A stretch of DNA of 64,000 bases from Rhizobiales bacterium dw_265 (GCA_018449595.1 JAAVUU010000001.1:1-64000), one strand, 5' to 3'; numbered from the stretch's first letter, positions 42,676-51,904 are shown. Numbers and translations: made by a program. The notes: generated by a model not told the origin, from the sequence alone.

Positions 42676-43496
42676 GCCGCGATCCTCTGGTAGATTTTTT
42701 CTTCCCGGTCGAACTCGGAAAAGTCATTGGCGTGTACCGAAAAGCGCAGGCTTTCCTTCGATCCCAGTCCCAGAAAGCCTTTGCGCGACAGCGATTCATG
42801 GAAGAGACCAATAGCGCGATCCTGCAGGGGCCGGTCGAAATAGATCATGACATTGCGGCAGGAGATCAGGTGCATTTCCCCGAAAACCGCATCGGTCACC
42901 AGGCTGTGGTCGGAGAACACGACCCGGCTGCGCAGGGACTTATCGAAAACCGCCCGACCATAATTTGCGGTGTAGTAGTCTGATAGAGAGGTCCGGCCGC
43001 CTGACTTCTGGTGATTTTCCGTGAATTTCTGGATGCGGTCCAGGGCAAAGATGCCGGCTTCCGCATCCTGAAGGGCGGTCGGATTGATATCCGTAGCGTA
43101 GAACAGGGTCCGGTCTTCAAGACCTTCCTCACGAAACAGGATCGCAAACGAATAGAGCTCTTCGCCCGTGCTGCAGCCGGCAATCCAGATTTTCAGCGAA
43201 GGGTAAGTGCGTAGGTGCGGAATCACCCTTTCTCGGATGGCTCGGAAGTAGGTCGGGTCGCGAAACATCTCGCTGACCTGCACTGTCAGGTAATTGAGCA
43301 GCCGTGGCAGCGTTGTTGGCTCATGCAGTAATGCATCCTGCAACGCCGATATGCTGGAGAAATGCAGTTGGTTGCAGGCCTGTATCAGGCGGCGTTTGAT
43401 CGAGGCCTTGGCATAGTGGCGAAAGTCGTAATGGTAGCGTTGGTAGAGCGCTGCCAGAAGCAATTCGACTTCGATGTCTTCGATGTTATCGCGCAC
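42672..43496 (-). CDS. cheR: CheR-type protein glutamate methyltransferase
   Basis: A 274-residue CheR with an N-terminal helical domain (YHYDFRHYAKASIKRR) and an S-adenosylmethionine-binding domain (IAGCSTGEELYSFAILF, YATDINPTALQDAEAG, HLISCRNVMIYFDRPLQ). The start is GTG 43496, 6 bases after the stop of the hybrid kinase. The stop overlaps the cheB start. Together with CheB it would set a methylation level on a partner, but none of the classical receptor genes are in this window. Confidence 0.92.
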   Translation of the reverse strand: MRDNIEDIEVELLLAALYQRYHYDFRHYAKASIKRRLIQACNQLHFSSISALQDALLHEPTTLPRLLNYLTVQVSEMFRDPTYFRAIRERVIPHLRTYPSLKIWIAGCSTGEELYSFAILFREEGLEDRTLFYATDINPTALQDAEAGIFALDRIQKFTENHQKSGGRTSLSDYYTANYGRAVFDKSLRSRVVFSDHSLVTDAVFGEMHLISCRNVMIYFDRPLQDRAIGLFHESLSRKGFLGLGSKESLRFSVHANDFSEFDREEKIYQRIAA

Positions 43497-43502
43497 GTAG
43501 AA

Positions 43503-46500
43503 TCACCGGGGCATCCAGACCCGCACTAGCGACAAGAGCTTGTCCACATCGATGGGCTTGGCCATATAATCGTTGGCGCCGGCTTCAATGCAGCGCGCCT
43601 GGTCATCAGGCATCGCCTTGGCCGTAAGCATGATGATCGGAGTTTTCGCTAGGGCAGGCGCCTTGCGAATTCTGCGCGTCGCCTCCAGGCCGTCCATCAC
43701 CGGCATCATGACGTCCATTAGCACGAGATCAATGGGTTTTGCCGGGTCTTTGACATGGGCCTCGAGCGTCGCCAGGGCTTCTTCGCCATTGCGGGCGATC
43801 TCGACCTTCGCGCCGCGTGGCTCTAGGACGTTGGTGAGGGAGTAGACGTTTCGCACATCGTCTTCGACGATCAGGATGCGGCGGCCTTCCAGAACGGCAT
43901 CGCGGAAGCGGGCCTTCTGGATCATCTTCTGTTGTTCGGCCGGCAGTTCCGCCACCACCTGGTGCAGGAAGAGCGAAACTTCGTCGAGTAGGCGTTCAGG
44001 CGACTTCGCACCCTTGATGATAATGGAGCTTGAATAGCGGCGAAGACGCTGTTCTTCATCGGCGGACAAGTCCCGGCCTGTGTAGACGATCACGGGCGGA
44101 AAGGAATGACTGGGATCGTGGCTGAGTGTTTCCAGCACCGAGAAGCCCGAGGCGTCCGGCAACGACAAATCGAGGACGACGCAATCGAATGTCTGGGTCT
44201 TAAGCTGTTCCAGGCAGTCGGCAGCCGTCCCTACGCCGGTCGTTTCCACGTCCGCTGAGGCCAGAAGCTTGCCGACGGCATCCCGCTGTACGGCGTCGTC
44301 CTCGACAATGAGGATACGGCGCATCTTCTGGGCGAGCTTGGTGATGAGCGCTTCAAGGACGTTCGACAAATCGGACTGCTTGACCGGTTTTAACAAGTAA
44401 CCGACCGCGCCCAGGGACAATGCGGTTTGGCTATGGTCCGATGCCGACACTACATGGATCGGGATGTGACGGGTGGCGTCATCGCGCTTGAGGCGGTCCA
44501 GCACGGTGAGGCCGGATTGGTCGGGCAGCCCCACATCCAGGATCACGGCGCTGGGCTTGAACTGCTTGGCAAGCGCCAGTGCCTCTTCGGCCGTGTGGGC
44601 GACGATGCATTGAAAGCCGGCTTGCCGCGCCAGGTCGCTGACGATCTTGGCAAAGGTCGCGTCATCTTCAATGACCAGCAGAAGCCGCCGCTCGTTCGTC
44701 AATTGGTCCCGATCGTCGGGAACCGTTTCCTGGAATGATCTTTGCCGGATAGGCCGCGGCCCGGACGGAGCAGGCGTTGCCCCCGCCTGCGGCGGGGCCC
44801 GTTCTTCGCGTGGCGCCACCCGGGCGGAATCGTAGGCGAGGGGCAAGGTCACGATGAAGGTGCTGCCTTTGCCAGGCTGACTCTCCAAGGAAAGCGCGCC
44901 GCCGAGGAGGCGCGCCAGTTCCTTGGAGATCGAGAGGCCCAGGCCCGTCCCGCCATACTTGCGGCTGATCGTGCCGTCCGCTTGGCGGAATGCCTCAAAG
45001 ATCGCCTGCTGCTGGTCGTGTGCAATCCCGATACCGCTATCGGTCACGGCGAGCAGAATTGTGTCCGCCTTGCCCCGCGCGAGCTTCAGTTTCACGCTGC
45101 CATGCTCGGTAAATTTGAAGGCATTGGACAAGAGGTTCTTCAGGACCTGCTCGAGCCGCTGACGATCGGACTCGAAGGTCGATGGCAGATCGTTCGCGAT
45201 CTCGATGTCGAATGTCAGCTTGCGCTCGCGCGCCATAGGCTCGAACATCTGCTTCAGGTCGGTCGTCAGGCGCTGCAGCGAGACGCTTTCTGCCCGGATT
45301 TGCAGATGACCGGCCTCGATCTTGGAAAGATCGAGAATGTCATTGATCAGCGACAGAAGGTCATTGCCCGAAGATTGGATCGTGCGGGCGTATTTGACCT
45401 GCTCGTCCGACAGGTTGCCATCCTGGTTGTCGCCCAGCAATTTGGACAGGATCAATAGCGAATTTAGCGGCGTGCGCAACTCGTGCGACATGTTCGCCAA
45501 GAAGTCCGATTTGTACTGACTGGCGCGTTCCAGCTCTTGAGCCTTGAGCGCCACCGCAGCCCCAGTCTTCTCCAGTTCGTCGCGCTGGGTTTCCAGCGCC
45601 TGGGCTTGCTCTTCCAGCTGGCTGTTGGATTGCTCCAGCTCGACCTGCTGCTGCTCCAGCCGCACTTGCGACTCCTTGAGCGCATTGCCCTGTTCTTCCA
45701 ATTCTTCGTTGCTGACCCGAAGCTCTTCGCTCTGAACCTGCAGTTCTTCAGACTGACGCTGGGTCTCTTCCAAGGCGTCCTGCAGCTGGCTGCGAAATCT
45801 CGCCGACCGCAGGGCGATGCCGATGGACGGCGACGCCTGGTCCAGCAGTTCCAGCATCAGCGCGTCAACCGATTTGAGAAAGCCGAGCTCGATGACGCCG
45901 TTCACGACATCGTCGGCCCGGGTAGGCGCGATGACGAGGTGGCGCGGCTTGTCGCGGCCCAGCGCCGAGCCAATCGTCAGATAGCCTTCGGGTACATCAT
46001 TCAGAACCCGCGTGCGGCCATCGCTTGCGACCTGGCCCAGTACGCCTTCCTTCAAGTCGAAGTGCTCCGGGATAACGGCATCCGATGGCACGCCCAAGGT
46101 TGCGGCGCGGCGAAAATGATTGCTTTCGCCGTTGAACAGGGCACTCGCCTGAGAATTCAGGTATTGGGACAGGAAGGCGAGAATATCGCTTCCCAGTTGT
46201 TCAACGGTCTTGTCGCCGGCCATGGCGTTGGCCAAGCCAACCTGCGCCGATTGCAGCCATTCCTGTTTGGCACGGGCACGGGCTGCCCTGCGGATGAGGC
46301 CGAACACCACAAGCGTCAGGAAGGCTCCGAGCAGACCCGATACGACACCGCTGGTGATCGCCGTTTTGTAGGCGTTGTCCATTTCCGCGAGGCGAATGAC
46401 GCGAAGGCGCAGCTCTTCCTGCCGCATGATCTCGAGTTGTGCCCGGATCGCGTCCATCTCATTCTTGCCGCGATCGGAATTGACCACCGCAAGTGCGGCT

Positions 46501-46937
46501 TCGATGCTCCGCGTCCGGCGAAGATCGATAGTCTCTTTCAGTTCGCTAAGCTTGGCGTCGACATGGCGGCGCAGCTGGACAAGATTGGTCTCTTGTGTCG
46601 GATTGTCCTGTACAAGCTCTTTGAGGGCGTCCAAGCGGGAGGGCGCGTCTTGCAGCGCCTTATCATAGGGTTCGAGGTACTTGTCGTTTCCCGTGAGCAA
46701 AAAGCCGCGTTGACCTGTCTCTGCGTCTTGCGTGGTGGACAAAAGCTCGTCCAGCGAGGTCAGGACAGCGTGGGAGTGCAGGATCTTCTCATTGTCGCCC
46801 CGCAGCATTTGCACATTGCTGTAGGCCACCACGGCGCTTATCACGAAAAACAGAAGGACAGTCGCCAAACCCACTGTGCTCCAGGTTACGACACCGGACG
46901 CAAGCGTTGGAGACGTGGCCGATTGCTTGGCTGCCAT
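43503..46937 (-). CDS. CHASE3-GAF hybrid histidine kinase with three receiver domains
   Basis: A 1144-residue membrane kinase. Two transmembrane helices (about 18-40 and 195-216) flank a CHASE3 sensor (ETGQRGFLLTG). A GAF domain (about 230-378), a long Glu/Gln-rich coiled coil (about 383-475), HisKA with His485 (SHELRTPLN), an HATPase (LLSNAFKFTEHG, DSGIGIAH, GTGLGLSI) and three receivers follow (aspartates in LDVGLPDQ, LDLSLPDA and MDVMMPVMDG). It probably senses an extracytoplasmic signal and passes phosphate through internal receivers to the receiver-kinase at 40970. It heads the module with cheR and cheB. Confidence 0.95.
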   Translation of the reverse strand: MAAKQSATSPTLASGVVTWSTVGLATVLLFFVISAVVAYSNVQMLRGDNEKILHSHAVLTSLDELLSTTQDAETGQRGFLLTGNDKYLEPYDKALQDAPSRLDALKELVQDNPTQETNLVQLRRHVDAKLSELKETIDLRRTRSIEAALAVVNSDRGKNEMDAIRAQLEIMRQEELRLRVIRLAEMDNAYKTAITSGVVSGLLGAFLTLVVFGLIRRAARARAKQEWLQSAQVGLANAMAGDKTVEQLGSDILAFLSQYLNSQASALFNGESNHFRRAATLGVPSDAVIPEHFDLKEGVLGQVASDGRTRVLNDVPEGYLTIGSALGRDKPRHLVIAPTRADDVVNGVIELGFLKSVDALMLELLDQASPSIGIALRSARFRSQLQDALEETQRQSEELQVQSEELRVSNEELEEQGNALKESQVRLEQQQVELEQSNSQLEEQAQALETQRDELEKTGAAVALKAQELERASQYKSDFLANMSHELRTPLNSLLILSKLLGDNQDGNLSDEQVKYARTIQSSGNDLLSLINDILDLSKIEAGHLQIRAESVSLQRLTTDLKQMFEPMARERKLTFDIEIANDLPSTFESDRQRLEQVLKNLLSNAFKFTEHGSVKLKLARGKADTILLAVTDSGIGIAHDQQQAIFEAFRQADGTISRKYGGTGLGLSISKELARLLGGALSLESQPGKGSTFIVTLPLAYDSARVAPREERAPPQAGATPAPSGPRPIRQRSFQETVPDDRDQLTNERRLLLVIEDDATFAKIVSDLARQAGFQCIVAHTAEEALALAKQFKPSAVILDVGLPDQSGLTVLDRLKRDDATRHIPIHVVSASDHSQTALSLGAVGYLLKPVKQSDLSNVLEALITKLAQKMRRILIVEDDAVQRDAVGKLLASADVETTGVGTAADCLEQLKTQTFDCVVLDLSLPDASGFSVLETLSHDPSHSFPPVIVYTGRDLSADEEQRLRRYSSSIIIKGAKSPERLLDEVSLFLHQVVAELPAEQQKMIQKARFRDAVLEGRRILIVEDDVRNVYSLTNVLEPRGAKVEIARNGEEALATLEAHVKDPAKPIDLVLMDVMMPVMDGLEATRRIRKAPALAKTPIIMLTAKAMPDDQARCIEAGANDYMAKPIDVDKLLSLVRVWMPR

Positions 46938-47308
46938 AGGATGTATCTCTGCAAAAATAGGAATGGTTTTGACTATGGGTATTGCGCAATCGGTTCAAAT
47001 AACTAGGCGGAATTTGTAATCAGACGGATCGGACACGTGCAGCTATATAGCCGACGCACATGCATCGCTGTTAGCCTCCGAACCGGCTGCGGGCGTCATA
47101 ACCTGGTACGGTTTAGTACGTTGCCCCATCCGAACATGTCCCCACGATCCTGCCAAAGTGGCGGCTAAGAGGGGAACTCGCGAAAGGCTAGCAAGTTCCG
47201 GACGGAATTGAGACGTAAACGCGCCCGGCGACGGTATCCGTCGGCGACCCGGGCGGTTGGGCTGGTGCACCTAAGTGGGATTTCGCGAGTGACGCGGTTA
47301 TGTGACCG
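46938..47308. other. upstream region of the hybrid-kinase module
   Basis: These 370 bases contain no frame I would call a gene. The kinase promoter should lie here. A reverse-strand GGAAC with AGTTC about 16 bases downstream occurs near 47180-47200, a weak match to the GGAAC-N16/17-CGTT stress promoter type. Confidence 0.35.
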
Positions 47309-47457
47309 CTAGGGGGCCATCGCCCGCATCGCCGAAATGATCGTGCTGTGCTGGTAAGGCTTTTGAAAAATAGGGCGCCCTCGGGCAACTCTTCGTGCTT
47401 TGGCTGATAGTGCCCGGACACGACGATTATCTTAATGGGCGGCCAACGATAGCGAAC
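47309..47457 (-). pseudogene. response-regulator receiver C-terminal remnant
   Basis: The reverse strand reads VRYRWPPIKIIVVSGHY then QPKHEELPEGALFF, and after one frame change QKPYQHSTIISAMRAMAP followed by TAG at 47309-47311. That is the second half of a single-domain receiver (beta4, alpha4, the conserved Lys-Pro, alpha5). The first half with the phospho-acceptor Asp is absent: the next bases upstream are the hairpin at 47469-47510. The frame change is a one-base loss in a T run. It may be the relic of a CheY-like partner of the adjacent kinase module. Confidence 0.7.
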
Positions 47458-47468
47458 CCAAAAAAATA

Positions 47469-47510
47469 AAAGTCGTGCTATCCGGCGTCCAAGCCGGATG
47501 GCACGACTTT
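47469..47510 (-). terminator. strong intrinsic terminator after the SDR gene
   Basis: An 18-base stem with one G-T wobble (arms 47469-47486 and 47493-47510, loop GTCCAA) lies a few bases after the stop of the reverse-strand SDR gene. On that strand it is followed by TTTATTTTTT, the classic rho-independent layout. Confidence 0.85.
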
Positions 47511-47515
47511 ATCTC

Positions 47516-48316
47516 CTAATGTTTCGCCGTGCCTGGCGCAGCTTCCTTGGTGTGCTGCTTGGCAAGCTGTTCGGCAGGCATCACGTGGCTCATTGCCACC
47601 TGCATCTTGTTCTTCCAGCCGGTGACGACCTGCCCGTCACCGGCAAGCATAGCGTCATAGCCCTGCTTGGCGACCTCGGCTGGGTCCATCTTCTTTTCCT
47701 GGCCGATTTTGGTATCCATCATGTCGGCGCGCTCGAAGAATTCGGTTTCCGTCGCACCAGGCATCAGACAGGTCACGGTGACGCCACTGTCCTTGATCTC
47801 CTCGCGCAGAGCGTAAGAGAAGGAATCCAGGAAGGCCTTGGTGCCATTATAGACAGCCTGGTAGCTGCCCGGCATGAAACCCGCAATCGAGCCGGTGATC
47901 AGGATGCGCCCTGTCCCCGCGTCGACCATGCGTCTTGCCAGTTCGTGGATCAGGTAGAGGGTGCCAGTGATATTGGTTTGCACCACATACTTGGCGGCAG
48001 CCCAATCCTGGTTCAGGAACGAATCGCCCAGACCACGGCCGGCATTGGCGATGAGATGCTCGATAGAGCGCCCCTTAATTGCAGCGATAAGTTTATCGAC
48101 GCCGGCCTCGTTGGAAAGATCGGCCTGCAATGCCTCGACCTGCCCGGCGCCCAGACCACGCAAGGTCTCGGCAGCCTGCTCGATTTCCGGCTCGTTCGCC
48201 ACGACAAGGATGTCCATCCCATCCCTGGCGCAGTTCTTGGCGAGTTCAAGCCCGATGCCGGTGGAGGCACCGGTGACGATCGAAAACTTGCCTGTGTGAC
48301 GTTGTGCTTGTGCCAT
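47516..48316 (-). CDS. SDR family oxidoreductase
   Basis: A 266-residue short-chain dehydrogenase with the cofactor motif TGASTGIGLELA, IANAGRG, a catalytic Ser in ITGSIAG and YNGTK (Tyr and Lys of the YxxxK motif). The substrate is unknown. AGGAGT lies just before ATG 48316. It follows the zinc alcohol dehydrogenase gene by 15 bases and its own end carries a strong terminator, so the two genes form an operon. Confidence 0.93.
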   Translation of the reverse strand: MAQAQRHTGKFSIVTGASTGIGLELAKNCARDGMDILVVANEPEIEQAAETLRGLGAGQVEALQADLSNEAGVDKLIAAIKGRSIEHLIANAGRGLGDSFLNQDWAAAKYVVQTNITGTLYLIHELARRMVDAGTGRILITGSIAGFMPGSYQAVYNGTKAFLDSFSYALREEIKDSGVTVTCLMPGATETEFFERADMMDTKIGQEKKMDPAEVAKQGYDAMLAGDGQVVTGWKNKMQVAMSHVMPAEQLAKQHTKEAAPGTAKH

Positions 48317-48331
48317 TCATAACTCCTTTGG

Positions 48332-49507
48332 TTAGCCGTTGGGTTTCATGACGACTTTGATGCAGCCATCCTCTTTCTTCTTGAAGGTGTCGTACATTCT
48401 TGGCGCATCATCGAGCGTGACCTTATGGGTGATAACAAAGGAGGGATCGATCTTGCCTTCCTCGATCATGCGCATCAACTTGTCGATGTAGTTCATCACA
48501 TTGCACTGACCCATCCGAATGGTGACGCCTTTCTGGAAGGCGGCGCCCAAGGGGACCATGTTGAGGAAGCCGCCATATACACCGGACAGCGAGACCGTAC
48601 CGCCGGCGCGGACGTTACGTAGACAATCGCGGAAAGCATGAATGCGGTCTGTGCCAAGCCCTGTTGCGGCCAGGGCGCGATCAGCAGCCGCGTCCCAGCT
48701 GCCATGGCCATGCGCTTCCATCCCCACGGCATCGATGCAGCTATCGGGACCACGGCCTTTGGTGATCTGGTTGAGACGTTCGTAGACGTCTTCCTTGTCA
48801 AAGTTGATGACCTCCGCGCCCGCCTTCTCGGCCAGGGCTAAGCGCTCGGGAATCCGGTCGATGGCCACCACATGGCCAGCGCCCTGCAGTTGGGCGCTGC
48901 GGATGCAGAACTGGCCCACCGGGCCGCAACCCCACACCGCGACCGCGTCACCTGGCTGAATGTTGGCGAAGTCAGCGCCCTGCCAGCCGGTCGGGAAAAT
49001 ATCGGTTAGGAACAGGACCTGTTCGTCCGTGAGGCCATTGGGAACCGCCGTGGGGCAGACATCGGCATAGGGAACCCGAACATACTGGGCCTGGCCGCCG
49101 GGATAGCCTCCGGTCAGGTGGGAGTAGCCGAACAGGCCGGCCGTGACATGACCGAACATCTTCTTGGCGTTGTCAGCGGTGCGATTTGTACGTTCGCAGA
49201 CAGACCATTGCCCGTGGGTGCAGAACCAGCACTCGCCACAGCAGATGTTGAAGGGAACCACGACACGGTCGCCGACCTTAAGCTTTTTGTTCTCGGAGCC
49301 GACCTCGACAACCTCGCCCATGAATTCATGGCCCAGGATATCGCCTTTATGCATTTCGGGAATGTAGCCGTCATAGAGATGTAGGTCAGATCCGCAGATG
49401 GCGGTGGAGGTGACCTTCACGATCGCGTCGCGGGGAGCTTCGATAGTCGGGTCGGGAACATCTTCGACCCGGACATCGTATTTTCCGTGATAGACCACCG
49501 CCTTCAT
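48332..49507 (-). CDS. zinc-dependent alcohol dehydrogenase (formaldehyde dehydrogenase-like)
   Basis: A 391-residue zinc MDR enzyme with catalytic-zinc ligands in [10 protein letters not shown] and [12 protein letters not shown], the structural-zinc cysteines ([16 protein letters not shown]), and nucleotide motif [16 protein letters not shown]. The long loop and overall layout match the glutathione-independent formaldehyde dehydrogenase/threonine-dehydrogenase-like group common in alphaproteobacteria. AAGGAGAG precedes ATG 49507; the open frame upstream is not family-like. It is first in an operon with the SDR gene and divergent from the membrane-protein gene at 49602. Confidence 0.92.
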   Translation of the reverse strand: MKAVVYHGKYDVRVEDVPDPTIEAPRDAIVKVTSTAICGSDLHLYDGYIPEMHKGDILGHEFMGEVVEVGSENKKLKVGDRVVVPFNICCGECWFCTHGQWSVCERTNRTADNAKKMFGHVTAGLFGYSHLTGGYPGGQAQYVRVPYADVCPTAVPNGLTDEQVLFLTDIFPTGWQGADFANIQPGDAVAVWGCGPVGQFCIRSAQLQGAGHVVAIDRIPERLALAEKAGAEVINFDKEDVYERLNQITKGRGPDSCIDAVGMEAHGHGSWDAAADRALAATGLGTDRIHAFRDCLRNVRAGGTVSLSGVYGGFLNMVPLGAAFQKGVTIRMGQCNVMNYIDKLMRMIEEGKIDPSFVITHKVTLDDAPRMYDTFKKKEDGCIKVVMKPNG

Positions 49508-49601
49508 GCCGCTCTCCTTGGAATTGTGAACAGAGAACAGACGTGGTTTCTTTGCGTTCCAGGCGGGGAAACCCGGATTTGCCATCTTTTGAAAGTTCCC
49601 A

Positions 49602-50162
49602 ATGAACTCAGTCTGGACCCTTCTTGTTTATGTCGTCCTGCCGCTCTGGGTGATCGCCGGGTTCTTGGATTATCTCTGCCACCGGACCAGCGACATCGAG
49701 CACGCGACCGGGGTGAAAGAATCCTTGATCCATTGGCTGATGGTGTCGGAAGTGGCTGTTCCCTTGCTCTTGGCGGTCTTTTTCCGGATCAACGCGCTGA
49801 TCTTGACCCTGATGATCGTGTGTCTAATTGCGCACGAAGTAACGGGGTACCTGGATCTGAAAATCGCAATGGCCACCCGCAAGGTGACGATCTTCGAGCA
49901 CCAGGTCCATAGCGTCCTGGAAATTCTGCCCTTCACCGCCATGCTGCTGGTGATGGCGCTTCACTGGCCGCAGACCGTGTCTCTGCTCGGTCTTGGACAC
50001 GAGGCGGCAGATTTTAGCCTGGATCCCAAACAGGTGCCGCGATGGGGAGAAATCATTCCGCCCGCCGCAGTCTTCATTCTCTTCGTACTGGCGCCCTATG
50101 CGGAAGAAATGTTGCGCGGAAGCCGCGCGAAGCGGGTGCATCCCCATCCTGGCTCACGCTAG
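49602..50162 (+). CDS. multi-pass membrane protein with conserved CHR...H motif
   Basis: A 186-residue protein with about four to five hydrophobic helices. A Cys-His-Arg followed by [16 protein letters not shown] after helix 1 and later His residues ([21 protein letters not shown]) could bind metal or heme, but I cannot name the family. It starts 94 bases from the divergent alcohol dehydrogenase start. The C-terminus is short, basic and probably cytoplasmic. Confidence 0.75.
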   Translation: MNSVWTLLVYVVLPLWVIAGFLDYLCHRTSDIEHATGVKESLIHWLMVSEVAVPLLLAVFFRINALILTLMIVCLIAHEVTGYLDLKIAMATRKVTIFEHQVHSVLEILPFTAMLLVMALHWPQTVSLLGLGHEAADFSLDPKQVPRWGEIIPPAAVFILFVLAPYAEEMLRGSRAKRVHPHPGSR

Positions 50163-50342
50163 GTCCGGATTGCAGGGCTCGTGTTTGATGACGCTGATCT
50201 CAAACCTGATGGCTTTCACGTTTCCCAGACCATCTTCACCGCCCACGCCCTCCTGCAGCATGGCCACTTCGAGACCATTCTCGGAAATCATAAAGACGCG
50301 CAATGTCGCCCCACTGCCGCCACGTAAATCTAACAGGAACAA
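50154..50342 (-). CDS. possible small protein (62 aa), weak
   Basis: A reverse-strand frame from TTG 50342 encodes a 62-residue product whose composition (VFMISENGLEVAMLQEG, IRFEISVIKHE) looks protein-like, whereas the forward frames here are Pro/Ser-rich noise. It has no ATG and no clear ribosome site, and overlaps the 3' end of the membrane-protein gene by 9 bases. It may be a real small gene or a remnant. Confidence 0.3.
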   Translation of the reverse strand: MFLLDLRGGSGATLRVFMISENGLEVAMLQEGVGGEDGLGNVKAIRFEISVIKHEPCNPDLA

Positions 50343-50416
50343 AGTTTCAGATTGCGAGTTTGTTAAATCACGAGGAACCTTTCGGTTTATCCGCAGTCCA
50401 TCCGGTGGAGGAAATT

Positions 50417-51022
50417 ATGGCATCTTCCTTGAAAATGACGTTGGCCTTGAGCTTGCTCTGCTCCGCCGTCGCGATTGCAGCTCCAGCCGACCAGCCCGGC
50501 CATCAGAGCCCGGCTCCGGGATCTAACTCTGAGACGATGAGCGCGGTTGAGGATACGACTGCGGGCGCGGTCGGTACGGTTTCGGCCGAAATGACACACA
50601 CCACCAAAGGCTTTGCCACAGCTGCGGCAATTTCAGACATGTACGAAGTTACGGCGGGCAAAATCGCCGCGCAACGCTCCGACAGCGCCGACGTGAAGGC
50701 GTTTGCTGACAGGATGGTGGAAGCTCACACGGAGACCACCACAAAGCTCAAGGGATTACTGCCTGCGGGGATCGCGCCGCCAGCGCATGTGGATGATCGT
50801 CGCCAGGGCATGCTGGACAATTTGCGCGGCGCTTCGGCTGCCGATTTCGATCACCGCTATATCGCGCAGCAGGTCGCAGCTCATAAGGAGGCGAATATCC
50901 TTATGCGCGGCTATGCCAAAGACGGCGATAACGCCGCCATAAAGTCCTTTGCTGCCGACACGGACAAGGCAGTCAAAATGCATCTTTCGATGGCCGAGGC
51001 GTTGGCGAAGAAATACAAATAA
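50417..51022 (+). CDS. DUF4142 periplasmic protein
   Basis: A 201-residue exported protein: signal peptide (cleavage likely near AIAAPA), a low-complexity spacer, then a helical DUF4142 domain (FATAAAISDMYEVTAGKIAAQRS, VKAFADRMVEAHTETTTKL, DNAAIKSFAADT). GGAGG lies just before ATG 50417. DUF4142 proteins are helical-bundle, ferritin-like-fold stress-associated proteins of unknown activity. A GGAAC at about 50336 with GTTT 17 bases later could be an EcfG-type promoter, weak. Confidence 0.88.
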   Translation: MASSLKMTLALSLLCSAVAIAAPADQPGHQSPAPGSNSETMSAVEDTTAGAVGTVSAEMTHTTKGFATAAAISDMYEVTAGKIAAQRSDSADVKAFADRMVEAHTETTTKLKGLLPAGIAPPAHVDDRRQGMLDNLRGASAADFDHRYIAQQVAAHKEANILMRGYAKDGDNAAIKSFAADTDKAVKMHLSMAEALAKKYK

Positions 51023-51326
51023 GGCCGATACGCTACGCGCTTCGCGAATAGTCGCGCCACCGTGACTTTAGCCGCTGGCCGGCGTCTTTCCGCGGTCGGG
51101 CCTCTAGCCGACCACGTCCCGGATGGCAACGAATGCTAGGGCGTTGCTACGGTCGTCACGGCAGCCGCGGCGAGACGCCTATTCGAATAGTCGGCATGCG
51201 TGCCTAGGCGCGGGAAAACAACCTTGGTCTAAGTCTTTCCTTGCGCTGTCCTGAATGGGGCCTTGAGGTCCTGATTGCTTTATCAATTTCTCTTCCTATC
51301 GATAACCAAAGGCACGTTTGGCGCAT
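51023..51326. other. intergenic region without recognised features
   Basis: About 300 bases between the DUF4142 gene and the convergent small secreted-protein gene. I see no gene, repeat or clear terminator here. Confidence 0.5.
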
Positions 51327-51560
51327 TTAGTTCGGATCGGTGAGCGGCGGCTTCGGTTTCACCTTCGTCTTCTTCAGTTCTTTTTGGTTTGGTCGCTTAC
51401 TGGTCCGGGCGTCAGGCGCCGCGCGCAATGGAGCTGGCCCGGCGATAGTATTGATGACTCGATCATTGTCATTTTCCGGCGTGGTAACCGTCTTAGCCAG
51501 GACCGCTGTCGCCGACAAAGGCAATACCATGCCCAAAAACAACAAAGGAATGGTTTTCAT
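51327..51560 (-). CDS. small secreted protein with Lys/Pro-rich C-terminus (77 aa)
   Basis: The product starts with a clear signal peptide (MKTIPLLFLGMVLPLSATAVLA) followed by a short basic, Lys/Pro-rich mature part of about 55 residues. No domain is recognised. GGAA-type ribosome sites precede ATG 51560 and lie inside an 18-base tandem repeat (51562-51597). A promoter-like GGAAC-N16-TGTT lies at 51602-51626 on the same strand, suggesting stress control. Confidence 0.6.
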   Translation of the reverse strand: MKTIPLLFLGMVLPLSATAVLAKTVTTPENDNDRVINTIAGPAPLRAAPDARTSKRPNQKELKKTKVKPKPPLTDPN

Positions 51561-51561
51561 G

Positions 51562-51597
51562 AACTGGTTCCTTCCAGATAACTGGTTCCTTCCAGAT
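51562..51597. repeat. perfect 18-bp tandem duplication in a 5' leader
   Basis: Two identical copies of AACTGGTTCCTTCCAGAT sit at 51562-51579 and 51580-51597. On the reverse strand each copy carries AAGGAA, so the ribosome binding site of the gene at 51327-51560 is duplicated. Confidence 0.9.
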
Positions 51598-51601
51598 TGG
51601 G

Positions 51602-51626
51602 AACAGTCAATTAAATGGCTCGTTCC
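51602..51626 (-). promoter_or_regulatory. candidate EcfG-type stress promoter
   Basis: The reverse strand has GGAAC (51626-51622), 16 bases, then TGTT (51605-51602), close to the GGAAC-N16/17-CGTT consensus of alphaproteobacterial general-stress sigma factors. It lies about 45 bases before the small secreted-protein gene. Confidence 0.35.
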
Positions 51627-51904
51627 GAAGATTATTCATACCTGGGATCGGTCTTGACGACTATGGCAATCAAACTCGTGTTGCAGAAATGCGAAGCGAT
51701 GAAATCGCCAAGCCACAGCGCGGCGCATCGGCGTAATGAGAACATCCGTATCAAAGATCCGCATCGTCATGTCAAAGACGATCGAGAGGTAGCGAAATCT
51801 TCAAGTCCGCCGCTGCAGCGTCAACCCATGTCAAATACCGATCACCAGCGACGATGAATTTTGCCGTGATTGATGCCAAGAGGTGCGCCGAAGGCCAACC
51901 ACTG
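51627..51904. other. no supported gene
   Basis: This stretch contains a forward frame from 51615 whose product has no recognisable domain and lacks a ribosome site, so I do not call it. Nothing else is visible. Confidence 0.4.

Noticed and set aside
45483..47006. Forward frame of about 500 codons opposite the hybrid kinase
   Set aside because: Antisense shadow; no domain and no ribosome site, while the reverse strand has full kinase motifs.
47043..47270. Reverse 75-codon frame upstream of the kinase
   Set aside because: No domain or ribosome site; composition is like random GC-rich sequence.
51615..51857. Forward 80-codon frame
   Set aside because: No ribosome site, no recognisable domain, and a His/Ser/Arg-rich composition typical of noise.
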